64,000 nucleotides of DNA from Gammaproteobacteria bacterium (lineage in GTDB: Bacteria > Pseudomonadota > Gammaproteobacteria > Pseudomonadales > Porticoccaceae): NCBI GenBank assembly GCA_016191205.1, contig JACPPB010000074.1, positions 1-64,000 on the forward strand. The letters are read 5' to 3'. Below are positions 19,233-27,684 of the stretch, piece after piece (positions within the stretch are counted from its first letter, which is position 1; the number at the start of each line of letters is the position of its first letter). The translations under genes were made by a program, and so were the position numbers. The notes beneath the pieces were generated by a model. The model had not been told where the DNA came from and searched no databases. It worked only from the letters and a program-made list of their open reading frames with translations.

Positions 19233-21071
19233 TCAGGCGGGCACGATCTCCACCAGAATCTCGTTGGGATTGACCGCATCGCCCTTGCGCACCAGCACCT
19301 GGGTCACGGTCCCGGCGATGGGCGCCTGGATCTCGGTCTCCATTTTCATGGCTTCGGTGACCAGCACGGGCTGCCCGGCGGCGACCACATCGCCCTCCTT
19401 CACCAGCACCGCCACGATGTTGCCCGGCATGGAGGTGGCGACATGGCCCGGCGCCGTGGGGCGCGGGCGCCGCCCGGCGATGGTGGTGGGGATGGCGCCT
19501 TCCGCCCCGCCGCTCAGCACCAGTTCGTCGAGGGTCTCCACCAGGACTTCCTCGGGCACGCCATCCAGATCGAGATAAAAATGGCGTTCGGGCTGTCCTT
19601 TATGACCGCTGCCGGTGACTTTGACGTGATAGGTCTCGCCGTGCAGCGTGATATTGAATTCGGTCGGCGCCCGCGTTTGTCCGTCCGCCGTGTCGAGGTT
19701 GATCGCCACCGGCGCGGTCAGTGCTTCCGGCTCCAGCTTGCCGTCGCGCCGCGCCTGCAGGAATTGCCGCCCGATCTCCGGGAACATGGCATAGCTCAGC
19801 ACGTCTTCGGCGCTCGTGGCCAGTTCGCCGATGTCGGTCCGCAACTGCTCCAGTTCGGGTTCGAGCAGATCGGCCGGACGCCCCTCGATGAATTCGGCGT
19901 TGCCCACCGCGCGCACCCGCACTTCGGCATCGATCGCGGCGGGCGGCTGGCCGTAGCCGCCCTGAAGGTAACGCTTCACCTCGTTGGTGACGCTCTGGTA
20001 GCGCTGGCCGGTCAGCACATTGAGCGCCGCCTGGGTGCCGACGATCTGGGACGTGGGCGTCACCAGCGGCGGATAGCCGAGATCGGCGCGCACGCGGGGA
20101 ATCTCGGCGAACACCGCGTCCATGCGATCCAGCGCATTCTGCTCGCGCAACTGGTTGGCGAGGTTGGAGATCATCCCGCCCGGCACTTGATTGACCTGCA
20201 CCCGGGTATCGACGCCGGTGTAGTCGCTCTCGAACTGGTGGTATTTCTTGCGCACTTCGCGGAAATAGGCAGCGATGTCCTGCAGCCGCTCCAGGTCGAG
20301 CCCGGTGTCGTGAGTCGTGCCGCGCAGCGCCGCCACCATGCTCTCGGTGGGCGGATGGCTGGTGCCGCCCGCGAAGCTGGAAATCGCGGTGTCGATGTGC
20401 CGGCAACCCGCCTCGATGGCCTTGAGCTGGCACATCTCCGCCAGTCCCGAGGTGGCGTGGGAATGCAGATGCACCGGCAGCGCCACCGCGTCCAGCAGAC
20501 CCTTGACCAGGGCTTCGGTGGCGGTGGGCGTGAGCAGGCCGGCCATGTCCTTGATCGCGATGCTGGCGCAGCCCATGGCCGCCAGTTCGCGCCCCTGGGC
20601 GACGAAGCCAGCGGTATTGTGTACCGGGCTGGTGGTGTAGCAGATGGTGCCCTGGGCGTGTTTGCCCGCCTCCCGGGTGGCTTCGATCGCGGTCCGCAAA
20701 TTGCGCAGATCGTTCAGCGCATCGAAAATGCGGAACACATCCATGCCGTGGTCGGCGGCGCGCAGCACGAAGGCGCGCACCACGTCGTCGGCGTAGTGGC
20801 GATAGCCGAGCAGATTCTGTCCGCGCAGCAGCATTTGCAGACGCGTATTGGGCAACGCCGCGCGCAGCGCGCGCAGACGCTCCCAGGGATCTTCCTTCAG
20901 AAAGCGCAGACAGGCGTCATAGGTTGCACCGCCCCAGGCTTCCAGCGACCAGTAGCCGACCGCGTCCAGCTCGGCGCAGATGGGCAGCATGTCCGCCGTG
21001 CGCATCCGCGTCGCGATCAGCGACTGGTGGCCATCGCGCAGCACGGTATCGGTGATATGAACCTTGTCCAT
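19233..21071 (-). CDS. pycB: Pyruvate carboxylase subunit B / oxaloacetate decarboxylase alpha-like
   Basis: A protein of 612 residues with an N-terminal carboxyltransferase domain (HITDTVLRDGHQS; metal ligands in LRDGHQ and HLHSHATSG), a PYC/OADA conserved middle region and a C-terminal biotinyl domain with the biotinylation site EAMKME. It transfers the carboxyl group from biotin to pyruvate (or the reverse). The gene for the biotin carboxylase subunit is immediately upstream in the same operon, and no OadB/OadG genes are nearby. That favours a two-subunit, anaplerotic pyruvate carboxylase of the Pseudomonas type over a sodium-pumping decarboxylase. Confidence 0.92.
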   Translation of the reverse strand: MDKVHITDTVLRDGHQSLIATRMRTADMLPICAELDAVGYWSLEAWGGATYDACLRFLKEDPWERLRALRAALPNTRLQMLLRGQNLLGYRHYADDVVRAFVLRAADHGMDVFRIFDALNDLRNLRTAIEATREAGKHAQGTICYTTSPVHNTAGFVAQGRELAAMGCASIAIKDMAGLLTPTATEALVKGLLDAVALPVHLHSHATSGLAEMCQLKAIEAGCRHIDTAISSFAGGTSHPPTESMVAALRGTTHDTGLDLERLQDIAAYFREVRKKYHQFESDYTGVDTRVQVNQVPGGMISNLANQLREQNALDRMDAVFAEIPRVRADLGYPPLVTPTSQIVGTQAALNVLTGQRYQSVTNEVKRYLQGGYGQPPAAIDAEVRVRAVGNAEFIEGRPADLLEPELEQLRTDIGELATSAEDVLSYAMFPEIGRQFLQARRDGKLEPEALTAPVAINLDTADGQTRAPTEFNITLHGETYHVKVTGSGHKGQPERHFYLDLDGVPEEVLVETLDELVLSGGAEGAIPTTIAGRRPRPTAPGHVATSMPGNIVAVLVKEGDVVAAGQPVLVTEAMKMETEIQAPIAGTVTQVLVRKGDAVNPNEILVEIVPA

Positions 21072-21086
21072 GAACGTTCCTCGAAA

Positions 21087-22505
21087 TCAGTTGCCGGTGT
21101 GGGCGGCGATGGCGACCGCGAGCACGGCGGCGATTTCCTCCGGGCGGCGCTTGTTGGAGTAATTGACGAGCTGCGGGTTGGCGTCGACGAAGCCCGTATT
21201 GAAGACACCGCTGCGGAACACCGGTGAATCGAGAATCTGCAGGTAATAGGGAATCGTGGTCTTGATGCCGAACACCGCCACGTCGTTGAGCGCCCGCCGC
21301 GAACGCGCCACCGCGTCCTCCCAGGTCAGCGCCCACACGATCACCTTGGCCAGCATGGAATCGTAATAGGGCGGTACCGCGTAGCCGGTGTAAATCGCCG
21401 CGTCGGTGCGCACCCCGGGGCCGCCCGGCGCGTAGTACCGGGTGATGCGGCCGAAGCTCGGCAGAAAGCCGTTCTTGGGATCTTCCGCGTTGATGCGAAA
21501 CTGCAAGGCGAAACCGCGTATGGCGATCTCATCCTGCGCGTAGCGCAACGGCAGCCCGGCGGCGATGCGGATCTGCTCTTCGACGATGTCCACCCCGGTG
21601 ATGCTCTCGGTGATGGTGTGCTCCACCTGGATGCGGGTGTTCATCTCCATGAAATAGAAAGTGCCGTCGGCATCGAGCAGAAATTCCACGGTGCCGGCGT
21701 TTTCGTAGTTGACCGCCCGGGCCGCGCGCACCGCGAGCGCGCCGATGTGCGTCCGCTGCTCGGCGCTCAGTTGCGGGGAGGGCGCGATCTCGATGAGCTT
21801 CTGGTTGCGGCGCTGGATCGAACAGTCGCGCTCGAACAGATGGATGGTGTTGCCGTGGCGGTCGGCGAGGATCTGCACCTCGATGTGACGCGGCTCGATG
21901 ATGCACTTTTCCAGAAACACCTCGGCGCTGCCGAACGCCTTGGTCGCCTCGGAGATCACCCGGTCGTAGTTGCGCGACAGATCCTCGGGGTTGTCGCAGC
22001 GGCGGATGCCGCGCCCGCCGCCGCCGGAAGTCGCCTTCAGCATCACCGGGTAGCCCAGGGTGGCGGCCACCGCCAGCGCGTGCTCGAGGTTGTCGAGATT
22101 GCCGTCGCTGCCCGGCGTCACCGGAATCCCCGCCCGCTGCATGGCAAGGCGCGCCTCGGTCTTGTCGCCCATGCGCCGGATCACCTCGGCATCGGGTCCG
22201 ATGAACGCCAGTCCGCGCGCGCGGCAGGCCGCCGCAAAGTCGCCGTTCTCGGACAGGAAACCGTAACCGGGATGGATGGCGTCGCAGCCGGTCTGCGCGG
22301 CCAGATTGACGATCCGGTGAATATCGAGATAACCCGCCACCGGATCGGCGCCGATGGAATGCGCCTCGTCCGCCTTCTTGACGTGCAGGGCGTGGCGGTC
22401 GGCGTCGGCATAGATCGCCACCGAGCGAATGCCCATCTCCGCACAGGCGCGGATGATGCGGACGGCAATCTCGCCGCGATTGGCAATCAGGATCTTGCGC
22501 AGCAT
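21087..22505 (-). CDS. pycA: Biotin carboxylase subunit (pyruvate carboxylase subunit A)
   Basis: A biotin carboxylase of 472 residues with the ATP-grasp core and family motifs: MLRKILIANRGEIAVRI at the start, MLKATSGGGGRGIR (glycine-rich ATP loop), CSIQRRNQKLIEIAPS, and FYFMEMNTRIQVEHTITE. It carboxylates biotin on its partner with bicarbonate and ATP. It is 15 bases upstream of the carboxyltransferase/biotinyl subunit gene. AccC is very similar, but pairing with pycB decides the call. The start is set by family alignment; nine codons upstream are open. Confidence 0.9.
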   Translation of the reverse strand: MLRKILIANRGEIAVRIIRACAEMGIRSVAIYADADRHALHVKKADEAHSIGADPVAGYLDIHRIVNLAAQTGCDAIHPGYGFLSENGDFAAACRARGLAFIGPDAEVIRRMGDKTEARLAMQRAGIPVTPGSDGNLDNLEHALAVAATLGYPVMLKATSGGGGRGIRRCDNPEDLSRNYDRVISEATKAFGSAEVFLEKCIIEPRHIEVQILADRHGNTIHLFERDCSIQRRNQKLIEIAPSPQLSAEQRTHIGALAVRAARAVNYENAGTVEFLLDADGTFYFMEMNTRIQVEHTITESITGVDIVEEQIRIAAGLPLRYAQDEIAIRGFALQFRINAEDPKNGFLPSFGRITRYYAPGGPGVRTDAAIYTGYAVPPYYDSMLAKVIVWALTWEDAVARSRRALNDVAVFGIKTTIPYYLQILDSPVFRSGVFNTGFVDANPQLVNYSNKRRPEEIAAVLAVAIAAHTGN

Positions 22506-22599
22506 GGAGCGACTCTCAAAGGACGACCGCAACGGATTCCGGCGGCATTATATCGTCGCGCGCCGCCGGATTTGGCGGCGGCGCCCGCAACCGCCGCGG

Positions 22600-23052
22600 T
22601 CACACCAGATCCGGCGCCAGCGCGGCGCGCAGCAGCGTCTCCCGCGCGCCGCCGCGCTCCCGGCTGCGGAACCACCAGAGCGCGCCCTTGCGGATGCTCC
22701 AGTCCGCTTCGACGCCGGTCAGCAACAGCGCCGCGAGCCGTCCCAGCGTGGGCTGATGGCCCACCAGCAGGCAGGGCCGCTCGGCCGCGGGCCAGCCGCT
22801 CGCGACGAGCAGATCGCGGGCACCGCCGCCCGGACTCAGCACGGGGACCTGCGCGAAGTCGCGGGTGAACGCGGCCGCGGTCTGGCAGGTGCGGGTGGCG
22901 GGACTGGCGAGCACCCGCAGTCCCTCGGGCCCGTGCCGGGCGAGCCAGCGCGCCATCCGCCGCGCCTGTTCCTCTCCCCGCGCGCTGAGCTCGCGCTCGT
23001 GATCGGGGCTGCCGTCGACGGCCTCCGCATGACGCCACAACAGAAGATCCAT
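22600..23052 (-). CDS. sixA: SixA-like phosphohistidine phosphatase
   Basis: A 150-residue member of the histidine phosphatase superfamily: catalytic RHA motif at the N-terminus (MDLLLWRHAEA), then SPATRTCQTA and the second catalytic His in LLVGHQPTLGRL. Length and motifs match SixA, which dephosphorylates phosphohistidine on HPt or PTS proteins. It lies 26 bases downstream of the CYTH/CHAD gene in the same direction, a pairing common in proteobacteria that links polyphosphate and phosphate metabolism. Confidence 0.9.
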   Translation of the reverse strand: MDLLLWRHAEAVDGSPDHERELSARGEEQARRMARWLARHGPEGLRVLASPATRTCQTAAAFTRDFAQVPVLSPGGGARDLLVASGWPAAERPCLLVGHQPTLGRLAALLLTGVEADWSIRKGALWWFRSRERGGARETLLRAALAPDLV

Positions 23053-23078
23053 GGGTTTGGCTCCGGCGAATGGGAGAT

Positions 23079-24644
23079 TCAGCGCCGCCAGGGCGGCGTT
23101 GCGGCGAGCAGTGCCTCGGTGTTCCGCAACGCACCCTTGCAGCGTTTTCGACAGCAGGGAGCGTGCCAGTCGAGCACCAGCGCCGCCGCTGCCGCGAGCT
23201 CGGGGACAGCGCCGGCCACGGCCGGGAGCCGCTGCCGCGCCACCTCCACATCGTGGAGATAGCCGAGCTTGTTCTGCACCTTGACGAGCGTTTTCAGGTA
23301 ACGCGCCGCCGCCTTGCGCCGCAGCAGCGGCGCGCAAAAGTCGAGGCCGTAGCGCAACTGCTTGCAGGCGATGCGCAGCCTGTGCAGCCGCGCCGGATCG
23401 CCCCCCCGCGCCGCCGCGAGGCGCCGGGCGACCCGGGTCAGGGCGCGGTCCAGGCGCCGCTCAGTCAGCGCGGCCAGCGCCCCGCGCCGCCGCGCATCGG
23501 CTTCCGGGAGGCTGTGGAGCGCCGCCATGAAACCCAGCAGCAGGCGCCCCTGGGCGGCCAGATCCAGATGCCGCAACGCCTCCACCCGGGCCGTGCCCCG
23601 CGCAGTTTCCAGCGCCGCGCTCAGGCGCGCGAGCCCCTCGTGGTCCGCGCCGCAAGCGGCAAGCACCGGCGCCAGCACGGCATCGCACAGCACATCGAGA
23701 TCGCGGGCGCCGCCCAGGCTGCGCGCATTGTCGCCCAGGCGCCGCCGCCAGATCGCGGCAAAAGTCTCCGGCAACGCCGGCGCGAACAGGCGCAGCAGCG
23801 CGCGCAGGCGGCGCAAGCCCACCCGCAACTGATGGATGTATTCGGGATCGGGAGTGGCGTCGGGATCGGTGCCGGAAGCGGGATCGCACAGCGCACCCCG
23901 CACATTGGCCTGCCACTGGCGCACGCAGGATTCCGCCAGGTCGCGGAACGCCGCCACCGGCGTCTGCTTGCGGCCAAGGGTTACGGCTTCCGCCCGCGCG
24001 GGTCCGCGCTCCAAGGTCGCGCCAGCGCAGAGCCAGTAGCCGCGCGCGGCCTTGCTGCGATCGTCGGGAAACAGCGGCAGCGTCGCGGCCAACTGCCCGG
24101 CGAGGCGGAACAGATCGGCGGGCGTACCCGCGTCGAGTTCCAGCTCCAGTTCGCACAGGGGTTCGCTGCGCTCGCCGGCGAGGATCGCGCCGGTGTCGAG
24201 CATGAGGCGGATGCACACGCCCGCGCCGCTGTGGCAACGGGTCTCGCGGTGAAAGCGGGTGTTGAACACGGGCGTCAACCGCGCCGCGTTATCGACCAGA
24301 AAGGTGCGCACCCGGGCGTCGGTGACGCCGGAGAAGTCGAAGTGCCCGCTCCAGCCCTGCTCCCACTCGGGCCGCGCCGCCAGCCCGCCAGTGGACGGCG
24401 CGGCGCATTTCACCGTCTGCTGCCGGATGTCGCCGGCGCGCCGCAGGCGCAGCGCGATCCCGCAGGCACGCAGGGCGAAATCGGGGGTGTCGTAATAGGT
24501 GCTTTCGACTTCCGCCGCCCCCCGGAGCTCGGCGGCGACGAACAGGGGATGTTGCCGCAGTGCCGCGAGCGCGGTGGGCGGCAGACTCAGCTTGAGCTCG
24601 ACTTCCCGGTTTTCGATTGCCCGGTTCTGGATTTCCAGGTTCAT
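23079..24644 (-). CDS. CYTH-CHAD domain protein (YgiF-like inorganic triphosphatase)
   Basis: A protein of 521 residues. The N-terminal CYTH domain has the metal-binding ExExK motif (EVELKLSL), followed by STYYDTPDFALRACGIALRLR, where the basic residues line a triphosphate tunnel. The C-terminal half is a helical, Arg/His-rich CHAD domain (IHQLRVGLRRLRALLRLF; RLHRLRIACKQLRYGLDF) known to bind polyphosphate. The expected activity is tripolyphosphate hydrolysis. The ATG at 24642-24644 is chosen by the family start. SixA follows in the same operon. Confidence 0.9.
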   Translation of the reverse strand: MNLEIQNRAIENREVELKLSLPPTALAALRQHPLFVAAELRGAAEVESTYYDTPDFALRACGIALRLRRAGDIRQQTVKCAAPSTGGLAARPEWEQGWSGHFDFSGVTDARVRTFLVDNAARLTPVFNTRFHRETRCHSGAGVCIRLMLDTGAILAGERSEPLCELELELDAGTPADLFRLAGQLAATLPLFPDDRSKAARGYWLCAGATLERGPARAEAVTLGRKQTPVAAFRDLAESCVRQWQANVRGALCDPASGTDPDATPDPEYIHQLRVGLRRLRALLRLFAPALPETFAAIWRRRLGDNARSLGGARDLDVLCDAVLAPVLAACGADHEGLARLSAALETARGTARVEALRHLDLAAQGRLLLGFMAALHSLPEADARRRGALAALTERRLDRALTRVARRLAAARGGDPARLHRLRIACKQLRYGLDFCAPLLRRKAAARYLKTLVKVQNKLGYLHDVEVARQRLPAVAGAVPELAAAAALVLDWHAPCCRKRCKGALRNTEALLAATPPWRR

Positions 24645-24761
24645 GGCACCGCCACCCGACCCCGGTGTCGCTTGGTGGCGACGCCCGGTTAGACCGGTCC
24701 GCATTGTAACCGGGCGACGACTGCCGCGGCCCGACTGGACCCCTGCCCGAGCCCGGCCGGT

Positions 24762-25268
24762 TCAATCCACGGCAATGGCGATCTTGCGCGGCTCACTCTC
24801 CACGGCCTTGGGCAGCTCGACCCGCAACACGCCATTGCGATAGCTCGCCTTGGCCTGATCAGACAGCACGCCGGCCGGCAGCGGCACGACGCGGCGAAAA
24901 CTGCCGTAGGCACATTGCAGCAGCCGATAGCGCCCCTCGGTGCTCTCACCCTCGAAGCGCTTCTCACCCTGCACGACCAGCACGTTGTCGCGCACCTCGA
25001 TATCGAAATCAGCCTTGTCCATACCCGGCACTTCGATCCGCACCACCAGACGGTGCGCGTCCTCGAACAGGTCACCACCCAGCAGCGACCAGGTCTGCGC
25101 AGGCCAGTAAAAGGTGTCGTCAACCTCACCCTTGGCGGGCATGGCACCGTGTTCGCCGGGCCGGAAACGCGTGAGCGCGCCCACGGTACCGTCGCGCAGG
25201 CGCTGCCAGCCGTCCGCCACCGAATCCCAAAGGGAACTGAACCCGTGCCTTACATCGTCAAGTTTCAT
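24762..25268 (-). CDS. Hsp20-type small heat-shock protein (third of the minus-strand trio)
   Basis: A protein of 168 residues. The alpha-crystallin core runs from about residue 75 (LFEDAHRLVVRIEVPGMDKADFDIEV) to ASYRNGVLRVELPK, the family's A-x-x-x-n-G-v-L motif. The N-terminal 70 residues are longer than in the two genes upstream and tryptophan-rich. The C-terminal extension (ESEPRKIAIAVD) supplies the I-x-I/V anchor that links dimers into oligomers. ATP-independent holdase. It is separated from the middle hsp20 by a 13-bp perfect hairpin, which may set its expression level. Confidence 0.92.
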   Translation of the reverse strand: MKLDDVRHGFSSLWDSVADGWQRLRDGTVGALTRFRPGEHGAMPAKGEVDDTFYWPAQTWSLLGGDLFEDAHRLVVRIEVPGMDKADFDIEVRDNVLVVQGEKRFEGESTEGRYRLLQCAYGSFRRVVPLPAGVLSDQAKASYRNGVLRVELPKAVESEPRKIAIAVD

Positions 25269-25306
25269 CGTTCGCTCTCCGTTACCGGTTGAACCTGGAA
25301 ACTACC

Positions 25307-25336
25307 GCGGACGTCCCGCTCGTGCGGGACGTCCGC
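25307..25336 (-). repeat. Perfect 13-bp hairpin between two hsp20 genes
   Basis: GCGGACGTCCCGC and its exact complement are separated by four bases, directly after the stop of the middle hsp20 gene. There is no T-run on the minus-strand 3' side, so it is not a standard intrinsic terminator. An RNA-stabilising or attenuating structure within the operon is more likely. Confidence 0.6.
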
Positions 25337-25341
25337 ACAGT

Positions 25342-25728
25342 TCAGCCCCGTACCTCGATCTTGCGCGGCTGTGCGTGCGCAGCCTTGGGAAGGCGCAACT
25401 TCAGCACACCCTGATGCATCTCCGCACTCACCTTTTCCGTATCCAGCTCGCGGGACAAGGTGAACACGCGCCGGTAGCGCGGCACCGTAATTTCAGCATG
25501 GCTCGCCTCGAGATCTCCGGGCAGATCCAGTTGTGCCTCGCCCTCGATGGTCAGGGTGTCGGCATCGATCTCGAGATGAAGTTTGTCTTTGGGTACGCCG
25601 GGCAGGTCCGCGTAGAGCGTGATGCCGGTAGCGTCCTCGAACACATCCACCGGCGGCAGCAGGGCCGATTCCGCAGGCGTCGGAGCCGCACTGGCGGTTT
25701 TGGTAGCGACAGCAGTGGTGTCATTCAT
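25342..25728 (-). CDS. Hsp20-type small heat-shock protein (second of trio)
   Basis: A protein of 128 residues made almost entirely of an alpha-crystallin domain: VDVFEDATGITLYADLPGVPKDKLHLEID and ending AEMHQGVLKLRLPKAAHAQPRKIEV with an I-x-V C-terminal anchor. The N-terminal arm is short and Ala/Thr-rich. The ATG at 25726-25728 has a GGAGG site 8 bases upstream. It follows the first hsp20 gene by 24 bases and should share its heat-shock transcript. Confidence 0.92.
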   Translation of the reverse strand: MNDTTAVATKTASAAPTPAESALLPPVDVFEDATGITLYADLPGVPKDKLHLEIDADTLTIEGEAQLDLPGDLEASHAEITVPRYRRVFTLSRELDTEKVSAEMHQGVLKLRLPKAAHAQPRKIEVRG

Positions 25729-25752
25729 GGCTAAATCCTCCAAGGCTAAAAT

Positions 25753-26205
25753 TCACTGAACCGCAATGCGCCGCGGCTGAGCTTCGGCGAGGCGCTTCAC
25801 CGAGACATGCAGAACGCCCTCGCGATAATCCGCGCTGACGGCCTCCGGGTCGATACCGTCCGGCAGGCTCACCGCGCGCCGAAAGCGCCCGGCGAAGCGT
25901 TCGTTGATATGCACCACTGCCTTCTCGTCACCCTCCGGCAGGGCGGAGACACGCTCGCCGGCAACCGTGAGGGTGCCCCGCTCGAGATTGACCTCAATGC
26001 TGGCCGGATCCAGCCCGGGGGCATAGGCAAAGATTTCAATGGCCTGCGGAGTACTGCCGATATTGAGCGCAGGAAAGCCTCCGCGCGCCAGCCCGCGAAT
26101 GCTGGGACCGCCGCCGAAGGTCTGCTGAAGCTCGCGGCGCAGACGCTCCAGATCGGAAAACATGTCCCTGGAAGACATATCTCTGGAAAACAATGAAAAA
26201 CTCAT
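25753..26205 (-). CDS. Hsp20-type small heat-shock protein (first of trio)
   Basis: A protein of 150 residues, first gene downstream of a sigma-32-type promoter. The N-terminal arm is Phe/Ser/Arg-rich (SFSLFSRDMSSRDMF), followed by an alpha-crystallin domain (IEIFAYAPGLDPASIEVNLERGTLTV ... ADYREGVLHVSVKR) and a C-terminal RRIAVQ anchor. The ATG at 26203-26205 has a GGAGGAG site. That site is predicted to be paired with an upstream CUUCCA in the mRNA, a possible RNA thermometer. The protein binds unfolding clients without ATP. Confidence 0.92.
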   Translation of the reverse strand: MSFSLFSRDMSSRDMFSDLERLRRELQQTFGGGPSIRGLARGGFPALNIGSTPQAIEIFAYAPGLDPASIEVNLERGTLTVAGERVSALPEGDEKAVVHINERFAGRFRRAVSLPDGIDPEAVSADYREGVLHVSVKRLAEAQPRRIAVQ

Positions 26206-26213
26206 CACTTGCT

Positions 26214-26233
26214 CCTCCATATAACAGTGGAAG
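26214..26233 (-). promoter_or_regulatory. Candidate RNA-thermometer hairpin masking the hsp20 ribosome-binding site
   Basis: On the minus strand, CTTCCA pairs with TGGAGG across an 8-base loop (one G-U pair), so the Shine-Dalgarno sequence of the first hsp20 gene is inside a weak 6-bp stem. Just upstream, 26241-26260 forms a strong 8-bp stem (CGTGGCGC/GCGCCACG, 4-base loop). A stable upstream stem followed by a weak stem covering the ribosome-binding site is the layout of known heat-shock thermometers. Confidence 0.45.
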
Positions 26234-26266
26234 CGACCGTGGCGCGGCGGCGCCACGCAACGACAG

Positions 26267-26294
26267 ATATTGTGTACGCGAGAAAAATTTCAAG
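26267..26294 (-). promoter_or_regulatory. Sigma-32-type promoter for the hsp20 trio
   Basis: Read on the minus strand: CTTGAAA (26294-26288), a 13-base spacer, then CACAATAT (26274-26267), a 6 of 8 match to the CCCCATNT heat-shock -10 element. The spacing is the sigma-32 optimum. It faces away from the promoter at 26297. Confidence 0.65.
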
Positions 26295-26296
26295 AA

Positions 26297-26324
26297 CTTG
26301 ACATCAAGCCACCCGACCCCATTA
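26297..26324 (+). promoter_or_regulatory. Sigma-32-type promoter for cbpA-cbpM
   Basis: CTTGACA (26297-26303), a 13-base spacer and CCCCATTA (26317-26324) are close to the heat-shock consensus CTTGAAA-N13-CCCCATNT. Only two bases separate its -35 from the -35 of the divergent hsp20 promoter, so the two polymerases would compete or be co-ordinated. Confidence 0.75.
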
Positions 26325-26389
26325 GTTGGTATGGTGGCGCAGACCGGAGTCGCCGGAGATCGCGCCAGACCGGAATGAGAGGTGACTGC

Positions 26390-27322
26390 GTGCAATTCAA
26401 GGATTACTACCAGATCCTGGGCGTGTCCCGGGACGCCAGCGCCGAGGCGATCAAGAAAGCCTTCCGCAAACTGGCGCGCAAGTACCATCCCGACGTGTCG
26501 AAGGAGCCGGACGCCGAAGCGCGGATGAGGGAAGTCAACGAAGCCTACGCGGTGCTCGCGGACACCGAAAAGCGCGCGGCCTACGATCAACTGGGGCACG
26601 ATTACCACGCCGGGCAGGATTTCCGGCCGCCGCCGGACTGGGATGCGGGCTTCGAATTCACCGGGCGCGGTTTCTCCGGGGCGGAATCCGCCGAATTCAG
26701 CGATTTCTTTTCCCAACTGTTCGGCCGCATGGGCGGCCAGGGCGGCGGCTTCCGGGCGCGCGGCGAAGATCATCACGCCAAGATCCTGCTCGATCTGGAA
26801 GTCGCCTACCGGGGCGGCAAGCGCGCCATCACCCTGCGGGTGCCGCGCCAGGACGCCCAGGGCCGGGTCGCGCTCGCCGACCATACCCTCAACGTGCGCA
26901 TCCCCAAGGGCGTCCACGCCGGCCAGGTGATCCGCCTCGCCGGCCAGGGCGCCCCCGGCGTGGGCGGTGCCCCGGCCGGCGATCTCTATCTGGAAGTGCA
27001 TTTCGAGCCCCACCGGCGCTACCGGGTCGAGGATCGCGATGTCTACGCCACCTTGCCGGTGACGCCCTGGGAGGCGGCGCTCGGCGCCACCGTGAAGGCA
27101 CCGGTGCCGGATGGCGCGGTGGAAGTGCGGATTCCCGCCGGATCGCGCAGCGGCGGCAAACTGCGCCTGAGGCGGCGCGGCATTCCGGGCGAACCGCCGG
27201 GCGATCTCTATCTGGTGCTCGAAATCCACACCCCGCCCGCCGACACCCCGCGCGCCCGCGAGCTGTACGAGACCATGGCGAGCGAACTCGCTTTCGACCC
27301 GCGCCAGCACCAAGGAGGCTGA
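26390..27322 (+). CDS. cbpA: CbpA-type DnaJ co-chaperone
   Basis: A protein of 310 residues with an N-terminal J domain ([35 protein letters not shown]; the HPD triplet needed to stimulate DnaK is intact), a Gly/Phe linker and two C-terminal beta domains ([11 protein letters not shown] ... [19 protein letters not shown]). No zinc-finger CxxCxGxG repeats are present, which marks CbpA and not DnaJ. A GTG start with AGAGGTG 6 bases upstream is preferred over an ATG five codons earlier. It is driven by the sigma-32-type promoter and followed 3 bases later by its modulator gene. Confidence 0.92.
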   Translation: MQFKDYYQILGVSRDASAEAIKKAFRKLARKYHPDVSKEPDAEARMREVNEAYAVLADTEKRAAYDQLGHDYHAGQDFRPPPDWDAGFEFTGRGFSGAESAEFSDFFSQLFGRMGGQGGGFRARGEDHHAKILLDLEVAYRGGKRAITLRVPRQDAQGRVALADHTLNVRIPKGVHAGQVIRLAGQGAPGVGGAPAGDLYLEVHFEPHRRYRVEDRDVYATLPVTPWEAALGATVKAPVPDGAVEVRIPAGSRSGGKLRLRRRGIPGEPPGDLYLVLEIHTPPADTPRARELYETMASELAFDPRQHQGG

Positions 27323-27325
27323 ACC

Positions 27326-27637
27326 ATGAGCGATGAACTCGAAGCCCTGCTCCTGGAGCGCGCGGCGCTCACCCTGGAGGAACTGGCCGCCGGCTGTTGC
27401 GTCGAGGTCGAATGGGTGGTCGCCCGGGTACAGGCCGAGGTGCTGCACGACAAGCCGCCGCCCGATCCCGCGCTGTGGAGTTTCAGCGGCCGCGACCTGC
27501 TGCGCCTGCGCCGCATCCGCGCCCTGGAAAGAGACTTCGATGCGAGCCCCGAACTCGCCGCCCTGGTGGCCGACCTGGTGGAGGAACTGGACCGCCTGCG
27601 GGTGCGGCTGAGCCGCGCCGGATTGGCGGCGGACTGA
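27326..27637 (+). CDS. cbpM: CbpM-type chaperone modulator
   Basis: A protein of 103 residues with a MerR-like helical region (LTLEELAAGCCVEVEWVVARVQ ... FSGRDLLRLRRIRALERDFDAS) and a C-terminal coiled segment (LVADLVEELDRLRVRL). It matches CbpM, which binds the J domain of CbpA and blocks its interaction with DnaK. Its ATG is three bases after the cbpA stop, the usual arrangement. Confidence 0.88.
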   Translation: MSDELEALLLERAALTLEELAAGCCVEVEWVVARVQAEVLHDKPPPDPALWSFSGRDLLRLRRIRALERDFDASPELAALVADLVEELDRLRVRLSRAGLAAD

Positions 27638-27684
27638 AGAACGCTTGGCCGCTTTGTTCAAAAACGTCGCGCGGACGGACAGAT

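Noticed and set aside
26036-27684. Long minus-strand frame through cbpA and cbpM joined to the integrase remnant
   Set aside because: Only the part above about 27685 has recognisable integrase sequence. The rest is antisense to cbpA/cbpM and has no motifs.
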